In this document: piece by piece, positions 10,597-20,221 of the stretch | Position numbering within the stretch: the first letter of the stretch is position 1 | Layout of the letters: the number at the start of each line of letters is the position of its first letter | From: Tieghemiomyces parasiticus | Taxonomy: Eukaryota > Kickxellomycota > Dimargaritomycetes > Dimargaritales > Dimargaritaceae | Assembly (NCBI GenBank): GCA_027575765.1 | Contig: JANBPT010000009.1 | Coordinates: 80,422 to 144,421 of the forward strand | Reading direction: 5' to 3' | DNA: 64,000 bases | Made by a program: the position numbers and the translations under genes | The notes under the pieces: generated by a model | What the model was told of the DNA's origin: nothing | The model's database searches: none | The model's input: only the letters and a program-made list of their open reading frames with translations

Positions 10597-11730
10597 CTAC
10601 TGGTCCTTCTTGGGATCGGCCGGGGTGGCGGCCGGTTTGCGACCGGTTTGGGAGTATATTAACGACCCAGCGAAGGCCAACGCGCAGCCGACGGCGGTTT
10701 GGACGGAGAGTGAGTTATTAAAGATGATGACGGAGAGAATGAGAGATATGAGCTTTCGGAGGTTAAGGATGAGGTTCACGGTAAGAGAGGGCGCAACGGC
10801 GACCAGTCGGTTGACACCCGTGGCGCACAGCATGTGACTGGCGACGTTAAGCGCAAGGTAGACCCAGAGGACGGGAACGCCTACGGCCAGGAAGCCTGGG
10901 ACGGGGACGCCGGGCAAGTAGGCTGTGAGCCACTGGCTGGCGTACACCGGGGGCGAGCGACCCAGGGCCGCGGCCTGGTCGCGGATGAGGGGCCAGAGCG
11001 GGAGGAAAAAGGGCAGTGAGAGGGCATGGTTATAAAAGAGGCCCTCGCGCCAGACGTTGGAGTATTTCCGGTAGGTAATCTCCTGGTATAGGCCCAGGGC
11101 GGCAATCAGGACCATGGCAACGACCAGGAACCCGATACCAATCAACCATTCCGCAAAGGTGGTACCACTGTGGTCGAGAAGTCCCTCACCGGACTGGTTG
11201 GACCCCAAGGTCGCGGTAACGACGCCGACGGTGACGAGGGCCACCGACAGGATCTGACCAGACGTGTACCGCTTGCCGCCAGCAAGGTACCCGAGAACCA
11301 TATTCATCATGAGGCCGCCGGAGCGGAATACAATGTGCAGCGGTACGGCGATATGGAACGCCAGTGCCCAATTATTTAGTACTGACGCGGTAAAGTACAT
11401 CACGACCATTGTCAGCCACCGGGACAGTGGAACTACGGGGGCCCGTAGACGTGGAATCCAACGCCAGCGGGTGGCCGAGGAGGATGACGGAAACTCGAGC
11501 TGACGGCCGAGTCCCTCGAGGGCAATGGCAACGAACTGCGTAAAGGTGATGAGGTTTCCCGCCCGTGGGTACTCACTCACAATGGACTCCAGGGCGAACA
11601 CATTGCTGCAGCACCCACCGAAGACGAGGGCGGCGATGACCGCCCAGTCGGGGACGGCCACGGTGGCGAGCCAGCCCCGGTGGCCCGGAGACGCCGGCGG
11701 TGCTGGGCTCGGTTGGCCCATGGAGGACAT
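10597..11730 (-). CDS. YEA4: UDP-N-acetylglucosamine/UDP-xylose transporter, SLC35B4/Yea4 family
   Basis: An intronless gene of 377 codons. I chose ATG at 11730 because the frame upstream of it contains no other ATG and the family motif begins about 25 residues later. It is a multi-pass membrane protein of the nucleotide-sugar transporter family, with about ten predicted hydrophobic spans. Diagnostic stretches are FGGCCSNVFALESIV in the first span, NLITFTQFVAIALEG, SVLNNWALAFHIAVPLHIVF, FRSGGLMMNMVLGYLAGGKR, FYNHALSLPFFLPL and the C-terminal LNLRKLISLILSVIIFNNSL. These match SLC35B4/Yea4, which bring UDP-GlcNAc or UDP-xylose into the ER or Golgi; in yeast Yea4 supports chitin synthesis. The C-terminus ends in a lysine-rich PKKDQ, like the polar tail of SLC35B4. 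Confidence 0.9.
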   Translation of the reverse strand: MSSMGQPSPAPPASPGHRGWLATVAVPDWAVIAALVFGGCCSNVFALESIVSEYPRAGNLITFTQFVAIALEGLGRQLEFPSSSSATRWRWIPRLRAPVVPLSRWLTMVVMYFTASVLNNWALAFHIAVPLHIVFRSGGLMMNMVLGYLAGGKRYTSGQILSVALVTVGVVTATLGSNQSGEGLLDHSGTTFAEWLIGIGFLVVAMVLIAALGLYQEITYRKYSNVWREGLFYNHALSLPFFLPLWPLIRDQAAALGRSPPVYASQWLTAYLPGVPVPGFLAVGVPVLWVYLALNVASHMLCATGVNRLVAVAPSLTVNLILNLRKLISLILSVIIFNNSLSVQTAVGCALAFAGSLIYSQTGRKPAATPADPKKDQ

Positions 11731-12529
11731 CTCGGTGGAAGGGGCACGGGAAGGTCGGGTGCCCGAGAATGGATGGAGGTGGCGGCAAGGCGGAAGGGAA
11801 TAATATCCCCTGGGGGCTAGAGAGTGGAGTCCGGGGCAGATGGAAGGTGGCTGAGGGGAGAGAGGATGTTGAAGATGGGTAGAATACAACCCGAGAAGCA
11901 GTAGTAGCGGGCAATACTCTGCGGGGCTGAACCTTTTCACTTTATGTCCGCCCTGCTTTAGGCCCTCAACCCGTTGGGCTTTACCCGGCTCCCCACCTCG
12001 GTGCAGTCCCCCTCCCCCCCGCTACCTCCAAAAATTCGGGATTCTCCGGTCCCTTTCTGTCTCTACTCCATGCGATGGCACCGGATATCGCCCCGGGGAC
12101 TCTGGATCACCGGGTGACGTTGCAGCTCGCCACCTTTGGACAAAGATCTCCTTTCCCGGTTACCTCCGACCCCACGACTGTATCTTTGGATGGGGAGGGT
12201 GATACAAGTATTATGTCGACAAGGCCCAGCCGAAGCCCGCCACGCCTACACAGACCAGCCTCGACTACGAATAGGATATGGTAAGTTTTATACGGAGTAA
12301 GAAGGCTAGTGTATGGTCGTTATACTTTCGAAGGTCAAGTCCGAAAAAAAATATCTGAGAGGAGTGATCAAGTTGGTTGCGTAGTTAAGAGCGGGCACAG
12401 TACAAAGTGTAATCCGAGACCCCCGTCACGCGGCGAGTGGTTAATTCAGGAAGCTAGGCAACCGTCCGTGGTAGTGTTGGGGATAGCCCCCGGGGAATTG
12501 GCGAGCGGTGTGCTTTCTCTCTCCCCCCT
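11731..12529. other. Intergenic region, 0.8 kb
   Basis: 5' side of the transporter gene and 3' side of RPA135. The first 200 bp are pyrimidine-rich on the minus strand, as in many fungal leaders. No gene is supported. Confidence 0.45.
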
Positions 12530-15500
12530 TTAATCCACCTTGACGGCCATGCGGATGTTCATACAAGCCAGCTCGGAGCTGAGGTACTTGAACACATATG
12601 GAATGGCCACGAGACGGATACCCTCGCTGGTCTTGCACGTCTTGCACACCACCTCGAGGCGGGAGTTCCCCGTGTGGCGGCTCTGGAAGTGGCGACCACC
12701 CGTCTTGAGTGGGGGTCGGCTAAAGGGCGAGAGGATGGATCCGCACAAGCGGCAGATGTGGGCCTGGGTGTAGTCCGAGCAGTTGAGCAGGCGATCCTGA
12801 AGGAGGTATGACACCCCGTGGGCGATGAGGGAGTCACGTTCCATCTCACCAAATCGCACACCACCACCGCGCTTACGGCCCTTCACGGGCTGCATGGTGA
12901 GCTGGTTGACACGGCCCATCGACCGCACCTGGAATTTGTCGTTCACCATGTGGCGCAGACGCTGGTAGTACACTACCCCAAAGTAGATATCGGCCTGAAA
13001 CTCCTCGCCGGTGGCCCCGCTGTACATGGGCTCGTTGCCGTGGTAGTTAAACCCGGACTGCGCCAGTTGCTCGCCAAAGTAGTCGGCAGCCGTGAAGTCC
13101 TCGCTGAACTGGAACGGCGTGGCATCCTGGGTGAGGCCGTTGACCGCGCCGGCCTTGGCCGCCATGCTCTCGACGAACATCCCGATGGTCATACGCGAGG
13201 GGAAGGCGTGAGGGTTGATGATGATATCGGGCTGGATTCCGGACTCAGAGAAGGGTAGGTCGATGGCTGGCCACTTTTGCGAACACACACCCTTTTGACC
13301 GTGCCGCGACGAGAACTTGTCGCCCACCACGGGAAACCGTGGGATGCGTAGCGTGATTGTGACGTGTTGCAGCTCGGTGTTTCCAGAGTCGGATCCCAGC
13401 AGCCGGACCTTGTCTACCACGGCATCTTCGGGGCCCTTGTACTTAAAGATTTTCGTGAGGCACTTGATGTCGTCCATGACAGCGTAAAATGGGTCGTTCG
13501 CTCGCAGCCGAGTTCCCTCGTACGGCAGTCCGTCCATGTCGAGAAACTGGCGCACCTCGTTCTCGGCGTACTCGGGGCCCAGCCCAAAGTGCATGTGGAT
13601 GGCCTGACCACGCTGAGTCTCGGCGGCGAGATCGATCTCCTCCGTCTTGTACACCGTACCGTACTTGAACCCACGCTCGTGGGCTGACTTGTTGAGGATC
13701 ATGGCGTCCTCCATATCGTACCCAGTGTAACTAATCACAGCTACGCAGGCGTTGGTGCCGTTAGGGAACTCGTCGAACCCAAACTGAGCGTGGTGCTTGG
13801 TGCGCACGATCGGGGTCTGGCCCGACTGGAGCCGGTACAGCTTATTGTCGCCACGGTAGGTAAGGGCCTGGGCGGGCGTGCCCATGGTCTGCTTACCCAT
13901 CTGGCACTGGTACATGTTACGCGGGCTCTGGTTGAAGTCAGAAAACGGGGTCATGCTAGCCAGCACGCTCAGAATGTGGGTAGGGCCGAACTCCTGGTGG
14001 GTGGTCGTACCCGGAACAACGTCTTCGTCCAGGCAGGCGATCTCCATGTACACCTGCTCGAAAGAACCCACCAGGTCGGTGGGACCCCCGTCGCTGGCGC
14101 CGTCCAGCAGGTAGCGCACGGGGCGCACCATCCGGCCGGGTCCGGTGAAGAGGTAGAGACCCGGGTACTGGCCACCGCGGGACATGGGCACGTAACCAAT
14201 TTCGAGCTGCAGCGGTAGGTTGTGGCCGCCCGTGACTTTGAGGTAGCGCAATTTGCGGGCCAGGGTGGCGGCCATCTGCGGAGAGCAGTAGCCGATAACG
14301 CGACCGTCCAGCTGGACCGTCACGCTGGCCGGGTTAGCCACGTTGCGATGGAAGATCTGAGACATGCCGAGGGAGGCCAGCAGGTGCGGAATGGCGGACG
14401 TGTCTGGGTGGGTCGTGGTGATCTGGCAGGTGTGCGACAGATGGGTGAGGAGCCCGCAAGGACTGCCGTCAGGAGTGTGGACCGGGCACATGAACCCCCA
14501 GGATTCCGGGAGCAGCTTGCGCACCGAGGTGGTCTTCATGGTGGCGAAGAAGGCACCGCGATGTACGCAGCGGAAGTGGGCCAAGAATCGCAAGAAGTTG
14601 AGCTTCTCGGCGATAATGGTAAAGCCCGAGGTCTGGTTAATGTCCAGGCCGCTGCGCGAGACCAGGTTACCAGTGGCGAGGAAGAAGTCGAGGCGGGCGC
14701 CAATGTCCCATGACACGCGGTTGAGGGCCTTGGTTAGGTAAGGCCGGTGGGTGAACCCCTGGTACCGGCCCATATCCATGTCGCGGCGCAGGGAGTCGAG
14801 ACAGTTGATGAGCAGGTCGTCAAGCCGATCTTTGACGAGGGCCAGGTAGATCTGGCCGCCGAGTAGCACGTCATGCGCTTGGGCCGAATCACCATTATCG
14901 GCGGCATACTCGCCGGATACGACACCATAGAGCTTCTGGATCATGGCCACCAGGAGGTTGAACTTGTCGCGGTCTTCAGTCAGATGCACGCCCACGACCT
15001 GGCGAAGCAGCTCACGGCCCACCTCCTCGGCAGTTAAATCTTCGGGCAGGTTCATCACCACGCGGAACTTGATACCGAGGTACTCCAGGGCCTGCTTACG
15101 CGTGAAGAGCTCCAATGCCTTGTAGGATCGCAACAGCAGCTCTACACGGTCCGTCAGGTACGTGTTGTCAAAGTCGCCTTGGATGATGGCCAAAAAGATC
15201 TCCTTGTCGCTCACTTCGGCTAGGGCGCGTAGGATGAGCATCACGGGCACTAGAAACTCCTGCTTCTGGTGGTAAAACCGCAAGGTCAAATTGCCGTCGT
15301 TGAGGTAATGCATGGTGATGGTGGCCGACGTGGTGTCCGGGCGTACGCAGCGGATGGTGACACCATAGGGCGAGTACTGTCCGCCACGTTTGGTGAACGA
15401 GTTACGCTGGATGGCCTGGATGTGGTTGCCGCGGGTGGTGATGAGCATGCGGATGATCTTCTCGTTACCGTTGACGACGAAGTAGCCGCCAAACTCCTCT

Positions 15501-16132
15501 GACTCCTCGCGGCGACGAATGAGCTCGGCAGGGCCGAGACCCTGCAGGTTACAGCGGTTGCTGCGCACCATCACGGGAGCGGCACCCAGCGAGCGAACCT
15601 CGGTCTGGACTTGGTCGTCGTTGATCTGCCAGCACAGTTTAGCCTGCATCCGGCCCCTGTAGCTGGAACTGCGTTCACGGCATTCGACCGGAAACTGGCG
15701 GGTCGGGGCCATGCCGGTCCCGCTGACCATCGGGTAGCCCACTGTAACGTCCTCGAACCACACAGTGAGTTTGTTGCCGCGGGAACCGCTCTTCGACGCA
15801 GCCGGTGGTGCAGGGGCTTCATCGGCGCTATCCCCATCACTGTTCTCGACGGTGTCTTTGCTCTTGACCGCGGCACCCCGGGTCACCTTGAACGGCTTGG
15901 CACTGCCATCGAAGATGGCCCGCTTTGGGATATCTTTAAGGGCCAGGGACATAAGGGACGGGTGCTTACCCTGAGGCTCGAACACGGCGTTGAACGACTC
16001 GATGTGAGGGGCCACCAGGCGTTGCAGGTACGGATAGCGGAACTCGTTTCCAGGATCCCGTGCGCACCGGTTCCAGTCAATAACCTGGAAGTTCGTGTGG
16101 TCGGCCGGCATGGCGTCGGGGTTGACCTTCAT
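12530..16132 (-). CDS. RPA135: RNA polymerase I second-largest subunit (Rpa135/POLR1B)
   Basis: A single uninterrupted frame of 1200 codons, the normal size for this subunit (yeast 1203). It is the beta-like half of the Pol I active centre, which transcribes rDNA in the nucleolus. The frame shows the N-terminal NRCARDPGNEFRYPYLQRLV, the lobe segment PVMVRSNRCNLQG, RREESEEFGGYFVVNGNEKI, the Pol I-type FYHQKQEFLVPVMLILRAL, FMCPVHTPDGSPCGLL, GYDMEDAMILNKSA, the universal GDKFSSRHGQKGVCS near residue 936, and a C-terminal zinc ribbon (CRLCGSIL ... CKTC, residues ~1124-1166). The Pol I-specific motifs separate it from Rpb2 and Rpc2. A short acidic/alanine linker near residues 95-120 is lineage-specific. 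Several long antisense frames overlap it and are shadows. Confidence 0.98.
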   Translation of the reverse strand: MKVNPDAMPADHTNFQVIDWNRCARDPGNEFRYPYLQRLVAPHIESFNAVFEPQGKHPSLMSLALKDIPKRAIFDGSAKPFKVTRGAAVKSKDTVENSDGDSADEAPAPPAASKSGSRGNKLTVWFEDVTVGYPMVSGTGMAPTRQFPVECRERSSSYRGRMQAKLCWQINDDQVQTEVRSLGAAPVMVRSNRCNLQGLGPAELIRRREESEEFGGYFVVNGNEKIIRMLITTRGNHIQAIQRNSFTKRGGQYSPYGVTIRCVRPDTTSATITMHYLNDGNLTLRFYHQKQEFLVPVMLILRALAEVSDKEIFLAIIQGDFDNTYLTDRVELLLRSYKALELFTRKQALEYLGIKFRVVMNLPEDLTAEEVGRELLRQVVGVHLTEDRDKFNLLVAMIQKLYGVVSGEYAADNGDSAQAHDVLLGGQIYLALVKDRLDDLLINCLDSLRRDMDMGRYQGFTHRPYLTKALNRVSWDIGARLDFFLATGNLVSRSGLDINQTSGFTIIAEKLNFLRFLAHFRCVHRGAFFATMKTTSVRKLLPESWGFMCPVHTPDGSPCGLLTHLSHTCQITTTHPDTSAIPHLLASLGMSQIFHRNVANPASVTVQLDGRVIGYCSPQMAATLARKLRYLKVTGGHNLPLQLEIGYVPMSRGGQYPGLYLFTGPGRMVRPVRYLLDGASDGGPTDLVGSFEQVYMEIACLDEDVVPGTTTHQEFGPTHILSVLASMTPFSDFNQSPRNMYQCQMGKQTMGTPAQALTYRGDNKLYRLQSGQTPIVRTKHHAQFGFDEFPNGTNACVAVISYTGYDMEDAMILNKSAHERGFKYGTVYKTEEIDLAAETQRGQAIHMHFGLGPEYAENEVRQFLDMDGLPYEGTRLRANDPFYAVMDDIKCLTKIFKYKGPEDAVVDKVRLLGSDSGNTELQHVTITLRIPRFPVVGDKFSSRHGQKGVCSQKWPAIDLPFSESGIQPDIIINPHAFPSRMTIGMFVESMAAKAGAVNGLTQDATPFQFSEDFTAADYFGEQLAQSGFNYHGNEPMYSGATGEEFQADIYFGVVYYQRLRHMVNDKFQVRSMGRVNQLTMQPVKGRKRGGGVRFGEMERDSLIAHGVSYLLQDRLLNCSDYTQAHICRLCGSILSPFSRPPLKTGGRHFQSRHTGNSRLEVVCKTCKTSEGIRLVAIPYVFKYLSSELACMNIRMAVKVD

Positions 16133-17557
16133 GGTGGACGGTTGGCTGGTCTAGCGAATATGTGGGGACTAGAGAGTGGTAGCAGGGGCACCAAAGAATA
16201 AGCGATCCGTCCAGGGCTCAAACGGTCAATTGGGCTAGGGGTAGGAAAACTAAACGGTATATGGCGAAATGCCGAGCGTAGTGACGATTGTACAGCAACC
16301 AGCGAATGCTAACCCCGAGGTGGTGTGGGTGAATGTAGCCTATAGCAGAAAAAAAAAGATATACCCTCTGTGCAATCGCCAAACTGGCTTGTAGCGAGAT
16401 TTAGCCTCTAGTGAAGGAGTAGAAAAAAAAAAAGAACGCTCCACACTACTCTCTATGGTGCCGCAGGTCTCCGAGAGAGAAACCTACTATCGCTCTCGAG
16501 GATACACACAAAAATTACACGCAATAGGCAGCGCAGATTGATAAAGGTAATACTGATGCAAAAGCAAGGGAAAAAAAACGGTGCAGGATAGCGAGCAGGG
16601 CGAATGGTAGGACTATAGGTCACGTTACTTTGGCTACATAGGCCAAGGTTTTGGTGTCGCCAAGTTACGGCTATTTACCCGCCATGGTACCCCACCATTA
16701 AGGTCCCAAGCCCAATCGCTCTAGTATACTGAAAAGGGCGTTCTATAGTTTACGCCCTGGAACCGGGCAAGTTTGGGCGATACATACGGAAAGTAGATAA
16801 ATAGAGGCGGTGGGGCCGTGAAAACAAAGCAACTATGAACCTAGTGGCCTTGACGACCATTTGCCACGCACTGACCCATCCACCATAGAAAGGGCCATGG
16901 CCACCCACCCCTTTTAAGGCCATGACTGTGGTTGGAGACGTCCAATGACGCCAACGAAACCTCGTCGAGGACGAGTCGGAAGGTACTAGGGTAGATAGCA
17001 ATGCCAAAGCAGTGGTCATCCTCAATCAACCCGCCTCTCAGAAGGTAGAAACGGTTAATAAACCCTCAGCCCCCCGTGGTAGACATGCACGGATGAGTAG
17101 GGGGTAAGCCAAAGGAGATTTTCTCCAAAAAAAAAAAAGAAGGGCAAGTCAGCGGAACCAATGCCAACAGCCCAGCAATGCAGTACAGCAGTCGCGATCT
17201 GCGTGGAGCAGATTCAACCAAGTTGACCCGCAGTTCCTAATGGCTGGCCTTGTAAATCCTACGCAGAACGCTGGTCTCTATTACCTAGTGGCGGAAGGTT
17301 CCACCCCCAACCGGTCCGCCTCTGTTCTTTAACGCATTCCGATCCTTAAGGGCATCGGAGTACATTACTCCGCTTGACTCGTTACCCAACCTCGTCCTCT
17401 GTCGGGGGCTCCCCGCGCTGTACCCGATTAGCGCTGCCCCCCTCTGCTGAAACCTCATACCCACTCCTCCAAACCCTTCGGTGTCTAAGCCACTTCGTCA
17501 GCCCGATCGACGCCGGACCCTGTCTACTCCGATTGCCTGGTCCTGTGCACCTGTCGA
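16133..17557. other. Intergenic region, 1.4 kb, between divergent genes
   Basis: Separates RPA135 (minus) from the PPR-like gene (plus). It contains several A-tracts (near 16352, 16422, 16573 and 17127). No open frame with coding character was seen. It may hold two promoters. Confidence 0.45.
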
Positions 17558-19510
17558 ATGCCGCTGGCCCCACCTGTCGCCTGGCGCACCCTCGCGGCAG
17601 GGTGGGTATCCCGACCGACCCACCCGGTGCTGCGAAACTGTGTCCATTGTCGTCGGCTCACCATTCCCCAGTTCGGCACTGCCGTGGCGGCCTTGACACC
17701 CGTGGCTGACTTTCGGCCCCGATCCATGTCCTCCCGAGCGCGTGGCTATCGGCCAGACCCGGACCATAGCTGGCAGGCTCAGACCGAGTACCACAACGCG
17801 TATGATGTGGCTATCCAGACCACTCAGGCCCAGGGCTACCTCCACCGATTCCACGAGGCCTTGCGGCAGGGCGATGTGGACGACGCCTGGCTATACTTCA
17901 ACCGACTCGCCAAATTTCCCGCCGTCGCCAGCCGGGTCACGATCCATGACATGACGCGGTTGTTCTGGCTTATTAACCGAAATACCAACCACCCCGGGTG
18001 GCGGGCCATCGGCCACGAGCTCACCACCCTGTCCCAGTCGGCTCCACCGGAGGGCCTAACCATCGAATTTATGAACGAACGGCTACGATTCCAAATGCTG
18101 CTGGGCCGCTACGTGGCTGCCCGCGATGTCCTCAATCGGATTCGAGATTCTAATATCCGACCCACAAACGAAACGTACAACATTGCTCTCGCCGCCCACC
18201 GGCTACGTCACTGGCCCTGGCTGCGCGACCTTTATCGCCAAGTGGAATACTACCAGGCCCGCGACGCTGCCGAATGGGCCACTCAGGGGTACTGCCCGCA
18301 TCCGCCTCTCGTGCCCAGCCTGGATGTGTATCATCAGCTCTACAGTTCGGCACTCGATCACGGCAACGCCAACCAGGCGGCCTTCATATGGCAGGAGATT
18401 AATCGCTGTCATGGCCCGTCCCTCATGCCCCGGACCTACCACCACCGCGTGCGTCACCTCATCCAAACAACCGGATCCGTCGCCGCCGGCGCTGACCTGA
18501 TCCGTTACCTCCTCGCCGCCCGCTTACCAGTCCTCAACTGCACGTTTCACCTGCTGATTGACCAGGTCGCCACGGTTGAAACCCCCAGTGCGGCCGAACT
18601 AGACGCCCTAGAACTAGCCGTAGACATGACGATGATGCGGCAGTACCAGCTTCCCCTCCATTATACAGCGGCCGCCATCCGGGGCTGCCTTGCCGGCGAG
18701 CGGTTGGGCTGGGCCAAACATATACTTGCCTACTGGGAAAAGAGCCACGAATCACCGGGCCAGCGACTCCCTGCTCACCCACCACCGTGGCTGACCGCCC
18801 CCCAGCCGACTGCAGTATACCCACAAGACCTCTATGCCCTGTTCGTGACCTACTACGCCAGCCACAATCAATACGCTGCCGCCGAGGCGATCGTAGCCCG
18901 CTGGTCACCTGATGACAGTCCGAACGGATCTATCGTAACCGAATCGTGGGTTCTGGCCCTGATTCGTCTGTTCCGGTGGCAGCGCGATCCCGAGCGACTG
19001 CAGCGACTTTTCCGACGGATATGGCACAACCACGGGTTTAAGCTCACCTCGGTGGTGGCAAACGCTTTCATTAGTGCCATGACCCGCCTCAGGCTTCCGC
19101 GATTCCAGCCTATCCTTTACCGCTGGCTGATCATCCACGGGCGGCCCCATCGCGTCGCCACCAACTACCTTGTCAAGCACTACCTACACGGGTGCCAAAA
19201 CCCTCGAGGCGCCATGGCGGTAGTCGACGCGGCCATTGCTAACGGTGCCGCCGTCTACCCTGGTACCTTCGCCTTATTAGACGCTGCCGCCGGTGCCATG
19301 GAGAACCGGCCGCCGGTGGACACCCTGCCCGCGACCAACCTTATTTTGGGGAAATCATTATTTAACGTCGGACCTGTCCCGCATCTCACACACGGTGCCA
19401 TGTGGGCCGAAAACAGAGACCGGGCGATGTCAAAACCCAAACCCCCGTCCGCTTCCATGCCAATTTTCGGAGTTCAGAAAGGGTGGTCGAACCGAAGACG
19501 GCGGCGATAA
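17558..19510 (+). CDS. Pentatricopeptide-repeat-like protein, probably mitochondrial
   Basis: An intronless frame of 650 codons. The first ATG is at 17558; ATG at 17727 (MSSRARGYRPD) is a plausible alternative. The first ~60 residues are rich in R, S and A with few acidic residues, as in mitochondrial presequences. The body is a helical repeat protein with PPR-like units, for example RDVLNRIRDSNIRPTNETYN (residues ~190-210), SLDVYHQLYSSALDHGNANQ and ENYALFVTYYASHNQ-like YALFVTYYASHNQYAAAEAI. The C-terminus is basic (NRRRRR). Fungal PPR proteins of this size usually stabilise or activate translation of particular mitochondrial mRNAs; which one cannot be told, since these proteins diverge fast. 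Family confidence is fair; orthologue assignment is not possible from sequence alone. Confidence 0.75.
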   Translation: MPLAPPVAWRTLAAGWVSRPTHPVLRNCVHCRRLTIPQFGTAVAALTPVADFRPRSMSSRARGYRPDPDHSWQAQTEYHNAYDVAIQTTQAQGYLHRFHEALRQGDVDDAWLYFNRLAKFPAVASRVTIHDMTRLFWLINRNTNHPGWRAIGHELTTLSQSAPPEGLTIEFMNERLRFQMLLGRYVAARDVLNRIRDSNIRPTNETYNIALAAHRLRHWPWLRDLYRQVEYYQARDAAEWATQGYCPHPPLVPSLDVYHQLYSSALDHGNANQAAFIWQEINRCHGPSLMPRTYHHRVRHLIQTTGSVAAGADLIRYLLAARLPVLNCTFHLLIDQVATVETPSAAELDALELAVDMTMMRQYQLPLHYTAAAIRGCLAGERLGWAKHILAYWEKSHESPGQRLPAHPPPWLTAPQPTAVYPQDLYALFVTYYASHNQYAAAEAIVARWSPDDSPNGSIVTESWVLALIRLFRWQRDPERLQRLFRRIWHNHGFKLTSVVANAFISAMTRLRLPRFQPILYRWLIIHGRPHRVATNYLVKHYLHGCQNPRGAMAVVDAAIANGAAVYPGTFALLDAAAGAMENRPPVDTLPATNLILGKSLFNVGPVPHLTHGAMWAENRDRAMSKPKPPSASMPIFGVQKGWSNRRRRR

Positions 19511-20221
19511 ATGAAAGGTACCGCTCTTTTACTTCCCCCCCAAACACACGGTCCGTTTCAAAGTGACATCACCAGCATCAAAATTACTCTCTAATAAAGA
19601 CACCGCAATGGATTTCCTGGATTCCTTTGGCAGGTTGAACCAAGCTGATCGCTTACGGGTTATGGCGGCTAATTATACCCTTTGGCCTTACGATTAGTCG
19701 CATGTCGCGGTCTTCGTGTATAGTTTCACCGGCCGGTGCCACACAAGAAGGATGGAGAGCATCTATCCTTTCCTGAAATCGCGCGCTAGCGCCGGCCTAC
19801 GCTAAAACAACACCATTTAATCGAGTCCCCCCTAAATGGATACACAGAATGGTCCGGATGACCACGCTGACCCAACCGTGCACACCACGGCCGCCGGGCC
19901 ATAACGCTTTCCAAGCAATTCTCTGAACGTGCGCCCGCCGCTCTGGTGAACCGCATTCCCGTTCAGCTTTGTCTAAAGATAGACCCCCTATATAGCTTCG
20001 ACGGAAGATCTCGATCAATCTAGCCGGTATAAACAGTCTAACTACAGGCCACTTGAATTTCGCGTATCAATAATTGGATTCAATACTGGCTTGACCGGGT
20101 CAAATGAAGTGCGGTAATACTGACCCTTATAATATGCAAAGGTTTAGAAGGAAGGGGTAGAAAAGGGACAGGCAGCGATTAAACAGGGTTAAGGTAAGAT
20201 GTAAGTTAAGCATTCCATTGG
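19511..20221. other. Intergenic region between convergent genes, 0.7 kb
   Basis: 3' flanks of the PPR-like gene (plus) and the MYSM1-like gene (minus). An AATAAAG hexamer-like site lies at about 19594 on the plus strand, a candidate poly(A) signal. No gene is supported. Confidence 0.45.

Noticed and set aside
11731..11940. Upstream extension of the transporter frame to 11940
   Set aside because: It would need a GTG start; the first ATG is 11730, shortly before the conserved first membrane span.
13364..16201. Long plus-strand open frames across RPA135, such as 14222-14713 and 15611-16201
   Set aside because: They are antisense shadows of a strongly conserved coding gene with GC-biased third positions.
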